63,713 bases of DNA, taken from positions 1 to 63,713 of the forward strand of contig JAEOTZ010000073.1 of assembly GCA_016839585.1 (NCBI GenBank). The letters are read 5' to 3'. Source of the stretch: Promethearchaeota archaeon. Its GTDB lineage: Archaea; Asgardarchaeota; Lokiarchaeia; Sigyniarchaeales; SOKP01. Made by a program: the position numbers and the translations under genes. The stretch's first letter is position 1; the number at the start of each line of letters is the position of its first letter. This document shows positions 18,279 to 27,126 of the stretch, piece after piece. A model generated the notes under the pieces. It ran no database searches and was not told where the DNA came from. It saw only the letters and a list, made by a program, of their open reading frames with translations.

Positions 18279-19370
18279 ATGACTAATATAATATTACATT
18301 GCGACGTAGATTGCTTTTTTGCTGCTGTTGAGATTAGGGATAATCCAGAATATAGAGGAAAACCAGTGATTATCGGAGCAGATCCAAAAGAAGGTAAAGG
18401 GAGAGGTGTAGTATCAACATGTTCATATGAAGCCCGTGAATTTGGACTTCATTCTGCTATGCCAATTTCCCAAGCATACAAATTTTGTCCACATGGTATA
18501 TATTTAAGACCTAACTCCAATAAATATAGAGCTTCTTCAGACAGGATACATGCTATTTTAAGAGGTTACGCTCCTGATCATTATCAAAAAGTTGGATCAG
18601 ATGAGGCTTATTTAGACGTTACGGATATTTGTACTAACTTTCAGGAAGCTAGAGATTTGGCTGATGAAATTAGAGAAGAAATACATAAAAAAGTTGGAAT
18701 TACAATTTCAATTGGTTGTGCTCATACAAAATCTCTAGCAAAAATAGCCTCAGATTATAATAAACCTAACGGCACAACCATTTTTACTCCATATAATTTC
18801 AAAGAATTATTAAATGACTTGGATATTACTCGGATTCCGGGTATAGGGAAAAAATCTAAGTTATATTTTAATAATAAAGGTATTAAAACGATTGGTGATA
18901 TAATTAGAACACCATTACATAAAATGATTGAACTTTTTGGAAAACATGGGAAATGGATTTGGAATATAGCTCATGGTATTGATAATAGAGAAGTAAAAGA
19001 ATTTAGTGGAGCAAGAAAATCAATCAGCAAAGAAAGGACTTTTTATGAGGATACAGATAACTTCCAAATCATTTTAGAAAAATTGGAAGAGATAAATAAC
19101 AGAATTCATAATACTTTAGAAAAAAATGATGTATTTTACCGTACTATAACATTAAAAATAAGATTTGAAGGATTTTTAACATATACTAGAGCAAAAACCC
19201 TTCCAATTCCGATAAGAGATAAAAATAAAGCATTAAACATTGTTTTAGTTTTATATAATGAATTTAAAGATAATAGTAAGAAAGTAAGATTAATAGGGAT
19301 AAAGTTTTCAAATTTTCAACAAAATTCAAAGATTAAACAAATGCGTTTAATTAACTTTGCAGTTTCTTGA
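18279..19370 (+). CDS. dinB: DNA polymerase IV (Y-family, Dbh/Dpo4-like)
   Basis: A 363-residue translesion polymerase. The palm motif HCDVDCFFAAVE (8-19) holds the first catalytic Asp, and VGSDEAYLDVT near residue 105 holds the second acidic pair. Steric-gate CFF and the helix-hairpin-helix ITRIPGIGKKS near residue 188 are as in Dpo4/Dbh. A little-finger domain follows. The C-terminus KQMRLINF is only a weak match to a PCNA-binding box. Its last 20 bases overlap the convergent phosphatase gene. It would copy across damaged DNA with low fidelity. Confidence 0.95.
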   Translation: MTNIILHCDVDCFFAAVEIRDNPEYRGKPVIIGADPKEGKGRGVVSTCSYEAREFGLHSAMPISQAYKFCPHGIYLRPNSNKYRASSDRIHAILRGYAPDHYQKVGSDEAYLDVTDICTNFQEARDLADEIREEIHKKVGITISIGCAHTKSLAKIASDYNKPNGTTIFTPYNFKELLNDLDITRIPGIGKKSKLYFNNKGIKTIGDIIRTPLHKMIELFGKHGKWIWNIAHGIDNREVKEFSGARKSISKERTFYEDTDNFQIILEKLEEINNRIHNTLEKNDVFYRTITLKIRFEGFLTYTRAKTLPIPIRDKNKALNIVLVLYNEFKDNSKKVRLIGIKFSNFQQNSKIKQMRLINFAVS

Positions 19371-20265
19371 GATGATTTACAACTTTATCATGAATGATAC
19401 CATTAGAAGCTATAACTGCTGGTTCACTCCACCTTAAAGCATCACCTTCAAACCAAATTGGTCTATTACTTGGATCAGTTACTTTTCCTCCTGCTTCTCT
19501 TACTATCAAATATCCTGGTAAAAAATCCCATGAAAAAGAATGTTCTAAATCAATTGGTTTAATATATAAATCAGCACTAGCATCAGCAATTTTACAGAAC
19601 TTTAGCATACTGTCTATTCTTATTAATTTATTAATTCCCACTTGTTTCGCAAATTCTAAAACCCATGGTTTGTTATAATGTAATGAAATACATAATACAG
19701 CATCTTTTAACGAATCTTGATTACTTACTTTTAATTTTTTAAATTTTTTCCCTCCATATGATGCATTAGCACCTATACCTTTTACTGCTGAAAAAATAGC
19801 TAATCCTTCATCATCATAATTTGGAACAGAAATGACACTTGTTTTAGGGTCAGATTCCTCCATAAAGCCAATTCCAATTGCATATGACAATCCCTTGACA
19901 TATCCTTGAGTTCCATCAATCGGATCTACTGTCCATTCTCTAGCAGAAGGTGAACCTCGATAATTTAAAGTTATTTTAATATCTTCCACTTTAATTTTTA
20001 ATTCATCAAAGCATTCATAAATAAGTTCTTCGGATTTTGTATTAATTAAGGACCCTTCTTCTTCAGCTAAAATATGATCTTCTGGGAATTTTGCTTTTAA
20101 ATTATGTATTATGTAAATTTGGGTAGCTAGATCTGCTAAAGTAACTGGTGACTGATCTCGTTTTTCAAATGATTTAAATCCTTTTTCTTTAAACCATTCT
20201 GGAATTTTATAAGCTTCTTTAACTAGATCAATAGCTAATTCAGATTCTTTATAGTACATATTCAT
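19351..20265 (-). CDS. inositol monophosphatase superfamily phosphatase, HAL2-like
   Basis: A 304-residue Mg/Li-sensitive phosphatase of the IMPase superfamily. Metal motifs are EEEGS near residue 66, WTVDPIDGTQGYV near residue 114 and SWDFLPGYLIVREAGG near residue 250. The DPIDGTQGYVKG form and the N-terminal RDQSPVTLADLATQ resemble 3'(2'),5'-bisphosphate nucleotidases of the eukaryotic HAL2/SAL1 type more than short IMPases. It would then convert PAP to AMP in sulfur metabolism. Substrate is inferred; inositol or fructose bisphosphate remain possible. The start may be the first or third codon (two Met). The gene converges on dinB with a 20-nt overlap. Confidence 0.85.
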   Translation of the reverse strand: MNMYYKESELAIDLVKEAYKIPEWFKEKGFKSFEKRDQSPVTLADLATQIYIIHNLKAKFPEDHILAEEEGSLINTKSEELIYECFDELKIKVEDIKITLNYRGSPSAREWTVDPIDGTQGYVKGLSYAIGIGFMEESDPKTSVISVPNYDDEGLAIFSAVKGIGANASYGGKKFKKLKVSNQDSLKDAVLCISLHYNKPWVLEFAKQVGINKLIRIDSMLKFCKIADASADLYIKPIDLEHSFSWDFLPGYLIVREAGGKVTDPSNRPIWFEGDALRWSEPAVIASNGIIHDKVVNHLKKLQS

Positions 20266-20328
20266 ATTTCAAATAATGTAAAGTTCTAAAAAATTATTCT
20301 GATAGTGATTATTAATATTACTCAACTT

Positions 20329-21177
20329 TCAATCTTCTTTATTCAACTTAAATTTTTTAAAATCCATCGTTTCCAAATCTATGGTTACAAAGATTAAATG
20401 ATTTTCATGTTGGTGTGATTGCCCAGGTTGAATACAAATAGTCTTACCTATAGATGATTTCCATCTTCCTGAAACTTCGGGGCTCTCATGAATATGCCCA
20501 TGAAAAGAGAGTAATGGTTGATATTTCTTTAAAAATTTATAAATAGAAATAGATCCTACTGTTCGACCATCATAGCATACATCAAGCCCTATATTACTAG
20601 GTGGCATGTGAATTATATAAATTGCTTTGTTCATATTTTCTGGTTTTATCAATTGATTCATTTCATCCTCAAGTGTAGGAAGAGTTTCTATGTATGACAC
20701 CCAATCTTCAATTTTTATCCATCCATTTGGATTAGAGATGTATTGCTTCCCAATTTGTTTTGGTAATTTGAAATCTCTGTTATCCATCCTTGCCCTATCT
20801 TTAAGTCCAAAAGGAAGATCTGTCACCCAATTCATCCCAATAAATTCATACTCATGATCGTTCAATTGGAATTTTTTCTGGGCAACATTAAATACATGGG
20901 AGTATTTATCGCAAATCTCTTGAAATAGTCCATCAAATATTATACAATCATCATTACCAAGTTGACATGCAAAATAGATCCCTGAGGATTCAAATTTAGA
21001 AAAATAATCATCAAGAAAACCTGTTATAAATTTATCTTGATGTAGCAAATTCCCTTTAAAGAGAAGCATATCTCCTCCATTTATTATCATATCAATGTTT
21101 AAGGAAATAGCTTCATGAAAAACTCTTTCATATTTCCATTTTATTCCGTGTATATCTGTGACTAGAAGGAGCTTCAA
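20329..21177 (-). CDS. metallophosphoesterase
   Basis: A 282-residue calcineurin-like phosphoesterase, distinct from the small YfcE-type enzyme at 13436. Motifs in order are VTDIHG (6-11), NGGDML near residue 34, GNDDC near residue 74, IHMPPS near residue 190 and FHGHIHESP near residue 235, ending with QPGQSHQHEN. The pattern resembles archaeal phosphoesterases that use the GND-D variant. Substrate unknown. It lies about 60 nt upstream of the HAL2-like phosphatase on the same strand, so the two could be co-transcribed. Confidence 0.85.
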   Translation of the reverse strand: MKLLLVTDIHGIKWKYERVFHEAISLNIDMIINGGDMLLFKGNLLHQDKFITGFLDDYFSKFESSGIYFACQLGNDDCIIFDGLFQEICDKYSHVFNVAQKKFQLNDHEYEFIGMNWVTDLPFGLKDRARMDNRDFKLPKQIGKQYISNPNGWIKIEDWVSYIETLPTLEDEMNQLIKPENMNKAIYIIHMPPSNIGLDVCYDGRTVGSISIYKFLKKYQPLLSFHGHIHESPEVSGRWKSSIGKTICIQPGQSHQHENHLIFVTIDLETMDFKKFKLNKED

Positions 21178-21326
21178 TTTTGTTAGCTTTATAATTTATA
21201 TTATAATTTAATCATATTTTCATTTAGAAACACTGAATAAGGAAATTTTCAATAATATAAAATTCTCTCCCTTTTTAAAGACCTAATAATTAGCTTAGAA
21301 ATTAATAAGAAATTTTTCATTTCATT

Positions 21327-23405
21327 TTAAAATAACAATCTTCTTATCTCATTTTCATAATCAATCGTTAAAGGAAAGGTATGCTTTAATTTAAGTTGTT
21401 CATTTCTACTTTTTATATCAAATTCATTATTAAGTTCTTTCAAAAGCCATAGTAACTTATACAGTTCAATTTTCTTCAAAAAATCTTTATTGATTGCATG
21501 ATATTTTGAGTATCCTTCATAAAAAGCATCTATAAAATTATATTTCTCTAAGTTTTTTAGTGTTAAATATTCTATTTTAACAAAATCTTGTGCTCTACAA
21601 CCAACACACCAATCATCAAAATCTATTAATCCGTTTACTAGAAAATTGGCAGTTTCTTCTTTCACAATAATATTTTGACCTTGAAAATCATTATGTATTA
21701 GGGCAAAATCAATTTGATCTTCAATTAATGCCTCATTATCTCTAAAGTAATCCCTTATCTCTTTTATGAATTCAAATTTGTGCCTTTTAGCTTCTTGAAT
21801 TTGATTTTCTAATTTTTTATCAAAAATCTCTAAAAGTGAATCTTTTTTTTTGCCAATATCTTTTACATTTTCGTAAGGAGATTCAAAATTTATATTGTGC
21901 AATTTTCCTAAAACCATTCCTAAATCTTTAAATAAATTTAGGAACTTTGTTTTCCTTAATGTAATTCCTTCATTTAAATATTGTTTTAAATACCAAAGTA
22001 ATGGTTTTCCGTGAATATAATCCTGTACTGTGAAGATATAGGGAACAGTTTCTTTAGTTTCATCATAATAAATCAAATTTCCTACGGATACAATAGGAGG
22101 TTTATCTTTATGGAAAATATAAGCCCCCATTTTACTCGATACAATACTATTTACCTGACCTGTGAGATTGTCTGTATCACCGCTTAATGTTCCATCTAAA
22201 AAGGGATATAATAATTTTTCTTTAACAATATTTTCAAATGGAAAGTTTTCACAAGTTCGAAATCTAAAAATTAAGTGATTATTTTCAAAATTAACTCTAT
22301 AAATTGTATTAATTGTAGCATCAAATGGACCTATTATTTTTTTAATCTTTCCTTGTTCAATTAAAACATCTACATTTGAAAATGTCTTAATAATTTCTTT
22401 AAATTGATAGAGTTCTTTTTTCCCTAAGAAATATAACTGATAAATCTGCTTTTGGTTAACTAAATAATTCACAGTAGCTTCTATTCTTCCTTTTGTTATT
22501 TCATCTAAATCTATTTGACGTTTAGGAGAAATTATACTAATCTCTTTAATAGGAGTTTTCAATCGTTCTTTATAGAGATGAAGAAACGCGTACTTTAATC
22601 CACGTCTTTCTTTTCCTTCATTTATTTTAATGTCATATATCTTATTTCTTATATCATTTATTTGATCTTGTAATTGATGAACTTCTAATATTTTATCTTC
22701 AAGAGCAAAATAGTATAATTTTGAGCTGAGATTTACTAAATTGCCAATACTAGATACTATTCCACTAAATCTTCTTTCTTCTAATGAAATTAATTGGAAG
22801 AAGTTTTGAAAACTGTCTTCCATCCCGCAATGAACTGAAAAATCATCATTTAATAGTTGAATATAGAATTTACAGTTTTTTATATTGTAAAAAGAATCAT
22901 TTAGTCCTTTCAGATTTGGGAAATCTCTTAAATAATTTAATATTTCGGGTTCTATCTCATTTCCAGCAAATTGATCTGGATTGTTGTGCAAATAAATCTG
23001 GTTTTTAAAATTAATTGCTCCTAATATGTTTTCAAAATATAATTTTAGACTCTCATTAGAGATTTTTTCTGAAATTGGGGGACTAATCATAAAATTGATA
23101 TCATTAAATCTTTTCGCCAAATCTTCCATTTGATCTATTGAATTCTCGACTTCATTGCTATAAACTCCAACCATAATAGGATTTTTACCTCCTGAGGCTT
23201 CAAGTGCTAAATTAATAAGCTTAATCTTCTTGTCTAATTTATCTGAAAAAAGTATTCCCTCTCCCGTATTTCCAAAAAGAATAAGTGAATCAGCTCCATT
23301 TGTTAATATGTGACGAATTAAAAGAGAATTTAATTCCTCATTGATTTCAAAATCTTTTTCATAGAAAGTAACAGTATCGCAGATAGCACCACTAATAGTT
23401 TGCAT
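21327..23405 (-). CDS. fusion of a degenerate DapA-like aldolase domain with an APH-like kinase domain
   Basis: A 692-residue two-domain protein. Residues 1-300 look like the dihydrodipicolinate synthase/N-acetylneuraminate lyase barrel: the GTTGES loop reads GNTGEG (45-50), YNNP reads HNNP (His140) and the Schiff-base Lys of GIKDS is Asn169 (GLNDS). Both key catalytic residues are thus changed. Residues 340-690 resemble aminoglycoside/choline kinases: HNDFQGQNI near 568 (catalytic Asp) and DFDDW near 594 (metal Asp) are intact. A pseudo-enzyme or binding barrel joined to an active small-molecule kinase is the likely reading. I know of no characterised protein with this layout. No frame break is visible. 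Confidence 0.75.
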   Translation of the reverse strand: MQTISGAICDTVTFYEKDFEINEELNSLLIRHILTNGADSLILFGNTGEGILFSDKLDKKIKLINLALEASGGKNPIMVGVYSNEVENSIDQMEDLAKRFNDINFMISPPISEKISNESLKLYFENILGAINFKNQIYLHNNPDQFAGNEIEPEILNYLRDFPNLKGLNDSFYNIKNCKFYIQLLNDDFSVHCGMEDSFQNFFQLISLEERRFSGIVSSIGNLVNLSSKLYYFALEDKILEVHQLQDQINDIRNKIYDIKINEGKERRGLKYAFLHLYKERLKTPIKEISIISPKRQIDLDEITKGRIEATVNYLVNQKQIYQLYFLGKKELYQFKEIIKTFSNVDVLIEQGKIKKIIGPFDATINTIYRVNFENNHLIFRFRTCENFPFENIVKEKLLYPFLDGTLSGDTDNLTGQVNSIVSSKMGAYIFHKDKPPIVSVGNLIYYDETKETVPYIFTVQDYIHGKPLLWYLKQYLNEGITLRKTKFLNLFKDLGMVLGKLHNINFESPYENVKDIGKKKDSLLEIFDKKLENQIQEAKRHKFEFIKEIRDYFRDNEALIEDQIDFALIHNDFQGQNIIVKEETANFLVNGLIDFDDWCVGCRAQDFVKIEYLTLKNLEKYNFIDAFYEGYSKYHAINKDFLKKIELYKLLWLLKELNNEFDIKSRNEQLKLKHTFPLTIDYENEIRRLLF

Positions 23406-23729
23406 TTCTAATCCCTTCAGTTGCTTATACTAAAAAAGAAACCTTGATCAGTTTTAAAATTTGGAAGATTTAGGATTTTTCAATTAATATATTATTATGT
23501 TTTCAAATAATAATATTTTATTTTATAAAATTAAAATATAATTAATTCTCTTGATAATAATCATTTATTAGATTTAAATTTCTGATTTTAGGGGTCCAAA
23601 ATTTTTTGTAAAATTGATGATAAAGATATTCCACTTGTTATTACGGGAACTAGTCCATTTATAGGAGCAGGTCAATTTGGATTTAAAGGACTTGAGTGGC
23701 GTCAAAAATTTTTAAATAATCCGGATAAA

Positions 23730-24326
23730 ATGCTGGAAATTTTAGAAACAAGTTATCAAGCTGGTGCACGAGGGATTGAAGTTATCCCAATAGGGAAAAT
23801 CCTAGATGCTGCAAAAATTATGATAGATACTTATAGTGATTATGTTATTACAGGATCAACTTATCCAGGAATAGATCCTAAAATTGAAGCACTTATAGAA
23901 AATGGTGCCAAATTAATATTTGTTCACGCAATTATCTCAGATAGAAAAGGCAGAATAATGACTAAACTTTTAGATGCTATTTCGAATCGCGGAATAATTC
24001 CTGGGATTGCAACACATGAACCAGTATCAATGATAAGATATGTAATAGAAAATAATTTAAATGTAAGAGTGTTTTTAATACCTTTTAATGCAAACCGAGT
24101 ATTTATGGGTAATGCTAAGGAATTAGAAGAAATTGTTGACAATACAAAAGAATACCATTTTATAGGAATGAAGACTTTAGCTGCTGGAGCAATTATCCCT
24201 AAAATTGCATTCAATTATATTTCTAGGCATAATATAACTGCTGTTACTATTGGAATGGTAACAAAACAACAAGCAGAAGAATCAACTAAAATTGCTTTAA
24301 AAGCATTAAGTAATAAAAAAGCATAA
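23730..24326 (+). CDS. conserved protein, TIM-barrel-like, N-terminus probably longer than first ATG
   Basis: From ATG 23730 this gives 198 residues with an alternating strand/helix pattern (GIEVIP, YVITGST, KLIFVHA, IIPGIATHE, VRVFLIPFN, FIGMKTLAAG), suggesting part of a TIM barrel related to aldolase-type proteins. The same frame continues upstream without a stop to TAG at 23589 and encodes IDDKDIPLVITGTSPFIGAG, which looks like a real first strand and loop. Yet this extension has no ATG, GTG or TTG. Either an ATT near 23601 or 23613 (after AGGGGT) is used, or there is a small indel. Function unknown. Confidence 0.72.
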   Translation: MLEILETSYQAGARGIEVIPIGKILDAAKIMIDTYSDYVITGSTYPGIDPKIEALIENGAKLIFVHAIISDRKGRIMTKLLDAISNRGIIPGIATHEPVSMIRYVIENNLNVRVFLIPFNANRVFMGNAKELEEIVDNTKEYHFIGMKTLAAGAIIPKIAFNYISRHNITAVTIGMVTKQQAEESTKIALKALSNKKA

Positions 24327-24353
24327 TTATATTTTTTTAGATTCTTTAATTTA

Positions 24354-24986
24354 TTATTTCAAATACTTCCTAACTATCTCTCCCCTTGGTTCTTTTTCCT
24401 CAAACAATATTGCTTGAAAAGAATATATTTTTGTATCCTTCATTTTCCATGCATCTTCAGGTAACCATGCTTTCATACATGTATGTGAAAGAAATGTTTC
24501 AATATCCCAATTTCTGTCATGATCTATTGGGACTTGGGGAAGTAGTAACCCTCTTCTCATCCCTTTTTCAGCTATAAGACCATCTCTACCTATTACAATT
24601 TTATCAAGATATTCTTTTGGATCATTTACATCTAATAATTTAGGGGGTGTTAATATAGATAATTCAATTACTATATCGTCCATTTCTTCAATTGTTACAG
24701 AAGGAAATCGTGGATCTTCTATAGCTGAACTAACCGAAACCTTATGAATCACATCATATAAAGGATATGTTGGTTCTATGTAACCAATACACCCCCTTAA
24801 GGTATTTCCACTAATATCAAATCTATTTAAGGTCACAAATGCTCCAAACATTTCTCCAAATTTATCTTTCATTTCTTGAGGAATGGGGATCCTTCTATTA
24901 TTTTTCAAAAAATATTCGATATTTTCACGAGCAAACCTGATAAGTAGCTTACCATCTTCAATACTAAATTTTTCATCATTAGTCAT
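24354..24986 (-). CDS. AMMECR1-family protein
   Basis: A 210-residue member of the AMMECR1 family, found in archaea and eukaryotes. Recognisable pieces are FVTLNRFDISGNTLRGCIGY with the family LRGCIG motif, DPRFPSVTIEEMDDIVIELSIL, LIAEKGMRRGLLLPQVP and an FLSHTCMKAWLPEDAW block. The structure of a Pyrococcus homologue is known but biochemical function is unclear; archaeal copies often sit beside radical SAM and MEMO proteins, which are absent here. It lies 59 nt downstream of pyrC on the same strand. Assignment secure, role open. Confidence 0.92.
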   Translation of the reverse strand: MTNDEKFSIEDGKLLIRFARENIEYFLKNNRRIPIPQEMKDKFGEMFGAFVTLNRFDISGNTLRGCIGYIEPTYPLYDVIHKVSVSSAIEDPRFPSVTIEEMDDIVIELSILTPPKLLDVNDPKEYLDKIVIGRDGLIAEKGMRRGLLLPQVPIDHDRNWDIETFLSHTCMKAWLPEDAWKMKDTKIYSFQAILFEEKEPRGEIVRKYLK

Positions 24987-25045
24987 TTTCTTGTTACCAA
25001 TATTCTTTATTCTATTTTTTATTATGTTATTTATACATTTATATT

Positions 25046-26470
25046 TTATAACGATCTTTTTATTACTTTTCCTATTGGTTCAATAGCTTCAACATTTATT
25101 TCGATTCCACTTAAAAATACTTTCCAAATTTGAACTGATGTTTTTAAACTTTCGAATGGGGAATATTTAGCCTTACTTTTGAACTTTTTAGAATTTATGG
25201 TATATTCGGGAATTTTCCCCACAATAATCAAATCAGCGTCGTATCCTTCTTTTATTGACCCTTTATTTATTAAATTGAATTTTTTAGCGGGATTTTCTGA
25301 TGCACATTTTACAAAATTCTCTAAAGGAAGTTGGTATTGAAAAACTTTATTAAGTAATAATAGTGGATATGTTTCAAAACCTGGAAAACCAGATGGTGCA
25401 CTAGCATATTGTTGAGATTTTTCCTCTAAAGTATGTGGTGCGTGATCTGTTCCAATCAATTCGATATTTCCATTTTCAAGTTCATTAAATAAGAATTTAG
25501 GATGTTTCTCATCTCTTAAAGGTGGTAGTACTTTACCATAGTTTTCATTTTCTAGATTTAAATTATTTGATAAAAGTAAATGATGAGGAGTAATTTCAAA
25601 AGAAATTTTAAATTTCCTTTCAGAACCTAAAGTTTCTTTTATTACACGATAACTATTTTTACAACTTATATGGCAAAAATGAATAATTGGGTATTTTTCT
25701 GGAGTTAATTTATTATCGCTAATAGTTTTTTTATATTGATTTATAATAAATTTAACGTAATTTTCCTCCATATTAACAGAATGTAATTTATTATGAAAAT
25801 CTAAAACATTTTTTCCTTTATTTTTAAATTTTTCAACTTTTTTTTCTTTTTCAGAATCAGAGATCGGCCAATCTGAATGTATAAATATTGGAATCTTAAA
25901 TTTAGAGGAAATAATTAAGATAGATTGGATATTACGTGGGTCTTTCCAATCTATTTCGTTTAATGAGTCAAGTGGATAAATTTTAAATCCAATAACCCCT
26001 AAATCTATAATTTTTTTTATTTCATCCTCATCAATTCCTTTAGGAACCCCCGCAATAAATCCGACATTAACATAAATATTGTTTTCTGCTCTTTTTATCC
26101 ACTTTTTAATTTGTGCTGTATTGATAGCAGGAGGTTTTGTATTTGGCATATTGAACACAGTTGTTATGCCAGAGAAAGCTGCTGCTTTTGTGCCAGTTAT
26201 AAAAGTCTCCTTTTCGCTTTGTCCCATATCTCGCAAATGAGAATGAATATCTATTATTCCTGGTAAAACCAATTTATTTTGACAACCAATTTCTTTTTTA
26301 TCTTCATTTTTTTCAACTAAATCTTTGTAATTTTTTTCGCTCAGGTTAAATTTAATTGAGTGTATTAACCCTTTATTAATGAGAAGAGCTCCCTTACGTA
26401 TTAAGCCATCAGTATAAATTTTTACATTTTTAAGAATCATACGATTTTTAAATATAGATTTGTTGATCAA
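25046..26470 (-). CDS. pyrC: dihydroorotase
   Basis: A 474-residue amidohydrolase closing carbamoyl-aspartate to dihydroorotate in pyrimidine synthesis. The metal site DIHSHLRD near residue 75, the substrate motif NMPNTKP near residue 112, the His in FIHSDWP, the ITPHHL block and the final GTDHAPH near residue 343 are all present. Allantoinase is the main alternative. The first ATG overlaps the upstream gene by 23 nt; ATG at 26440, giving MILKNVKIYTDG, is a more family-like start and would leave a short gap. The C-terminus continues normally to EAIEPIGKVIKRSL. Confidence 0.9.
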   Translation of the reverse strand: MINKSIFKNRMILKNVKIYTDGLIRKGALLINKGLIHSIKFNLSEKNYKDLVEKNEDKKEIGCQNKLVLPGIIDIHSHLRDMGQSEKETFITGTKAAAFSGITTVFNMPNTKPPAINTAQIKKWIKRAENNIYVNVGFIAGVPKGIDEDEIKKIIDLGVIGFKIYPLDSLNEIDWKDPRNIQSILIISSKFKIPIFIHSDWPISDSEKEKKVEKFKNKGKNVLDFHNKLHSVNMEENYVKFIINQYKKTISDNKLTPEKYPIIHFCHISCKNSYRVIKETLGSERKFKISFEITPHHLLLSNNLNLENENYGKVLPPLRDEKHPKFLFNELENGNIELIGTDHAPHTLEEKSQQYASAPSGFPGFETYPLLLLNKVFQYQLPLENFVKCASENPAKKFNLINKGSIKEGYDADLIIVGKIPEYTINSKKFKSKAKYSPFESLKTSVQIWKVFLSGIEINVEAIEPIGKVIKRSL

Positions 26471-27104
26471 TTTGAAAATTAATATATAAAATTTTATTTT
26501 CTACTCCTTCAATTTTTGAAAGATTTCCACATTTAATATTTTTCAACTTCTCAAATAGTTCGACAACATCAGAATTATCTTTTGATATAGTATAAGTTGG
26601 CATAATGAATAATAACTCACTTAGATTACCTAAAGTCTCATTACTGAAGATCATAAAATCACATTCTTCTCTAGAATATTGATCACTATCCAATATTAAA
26701 TAACAGTTTTCCGTTAAAATTGATTTTAAAAAAGCGTAAAAAGTGTTGTTATCTTTAAAACCTCTAACAAAAATTCCAGGGGTTGATTTTATCCATTCTT
26801 TATATATAAGACTTTTATATTGGTTAGCTATGTCAATGGTCTTTTTTAGTAGTAATGCTTGAGATCTTTCATCTGGTCCTAAATATTTTAATTTTTCTCC
26901 TTTAAATTGTATTAACAAATGTTCATTTTGAAAATATAAATAGAGAGTATTGTATTTCCTAATTGAATAAGATAAACAAAATGTTTCTCTAATACATGAA
27001 CAGAGTTTATATATTTCTAAAGGTGTCTTTCCTTTATCAATATCGCTTTTTGAGTAAATAGTTATATTTTTGACAAATAATAGGAAATTAACCAATTTTA
27101 TCAA
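26448..27104 (-). CDS. trmY: TrmY-like tRNA pseudouridine(54) N1-methyltransferase
   Basis: A 218-residue SPOUT-fold methyltransferase candidate. The segment SYSIRKYNTLYLYF followed by LKYLGPDERSQALLLKKT aligns by eye with SHGIRRDVVVYL and RYMSPDERN of archaeal TrmY, which methylates pseudouridine 54 in the tRNA T-loop. The following STPGIFVRG matches the conserved HPGVSISR-like loop, and NETLGNLSELL the cofactor-knot region (usually GDHxGL), here divergent. It is followed directly by pyrC. The divergent knot makes the activity less certain than the family. Confidence 0.72.
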   Translation of the reverse strand: MIKLVNFLLFVKNITIYSKSDIDKGKTPLEIYKLCSCIRETFCLSYSIRKYNTLYLYFQNEHLLIQFKGEKLKYLGPDERSQALLLKKTIDIANQYKSLIYKEWIKSTPGIFVRGFKDNNTFYAFLKSILTENCYLILDSDQYSREECDFMIFSNETLGNLSELLFIMPTYTISKDNSDVVELFEKLKNIKCGNLSKIEGVENKILYINFQIDQQIYI

Positions 27105-27126
27105 GAGAGCCTATTAATATATAAAT

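Noticed and set aside
23581-23600. TTTTAG before GGG at 23591 as a eukaryotic-type 3' splice site
   Set aside because: Such strings are frequent in AT-rich DNA, no matching 5' site was seen and archaea lack spliceosomes.
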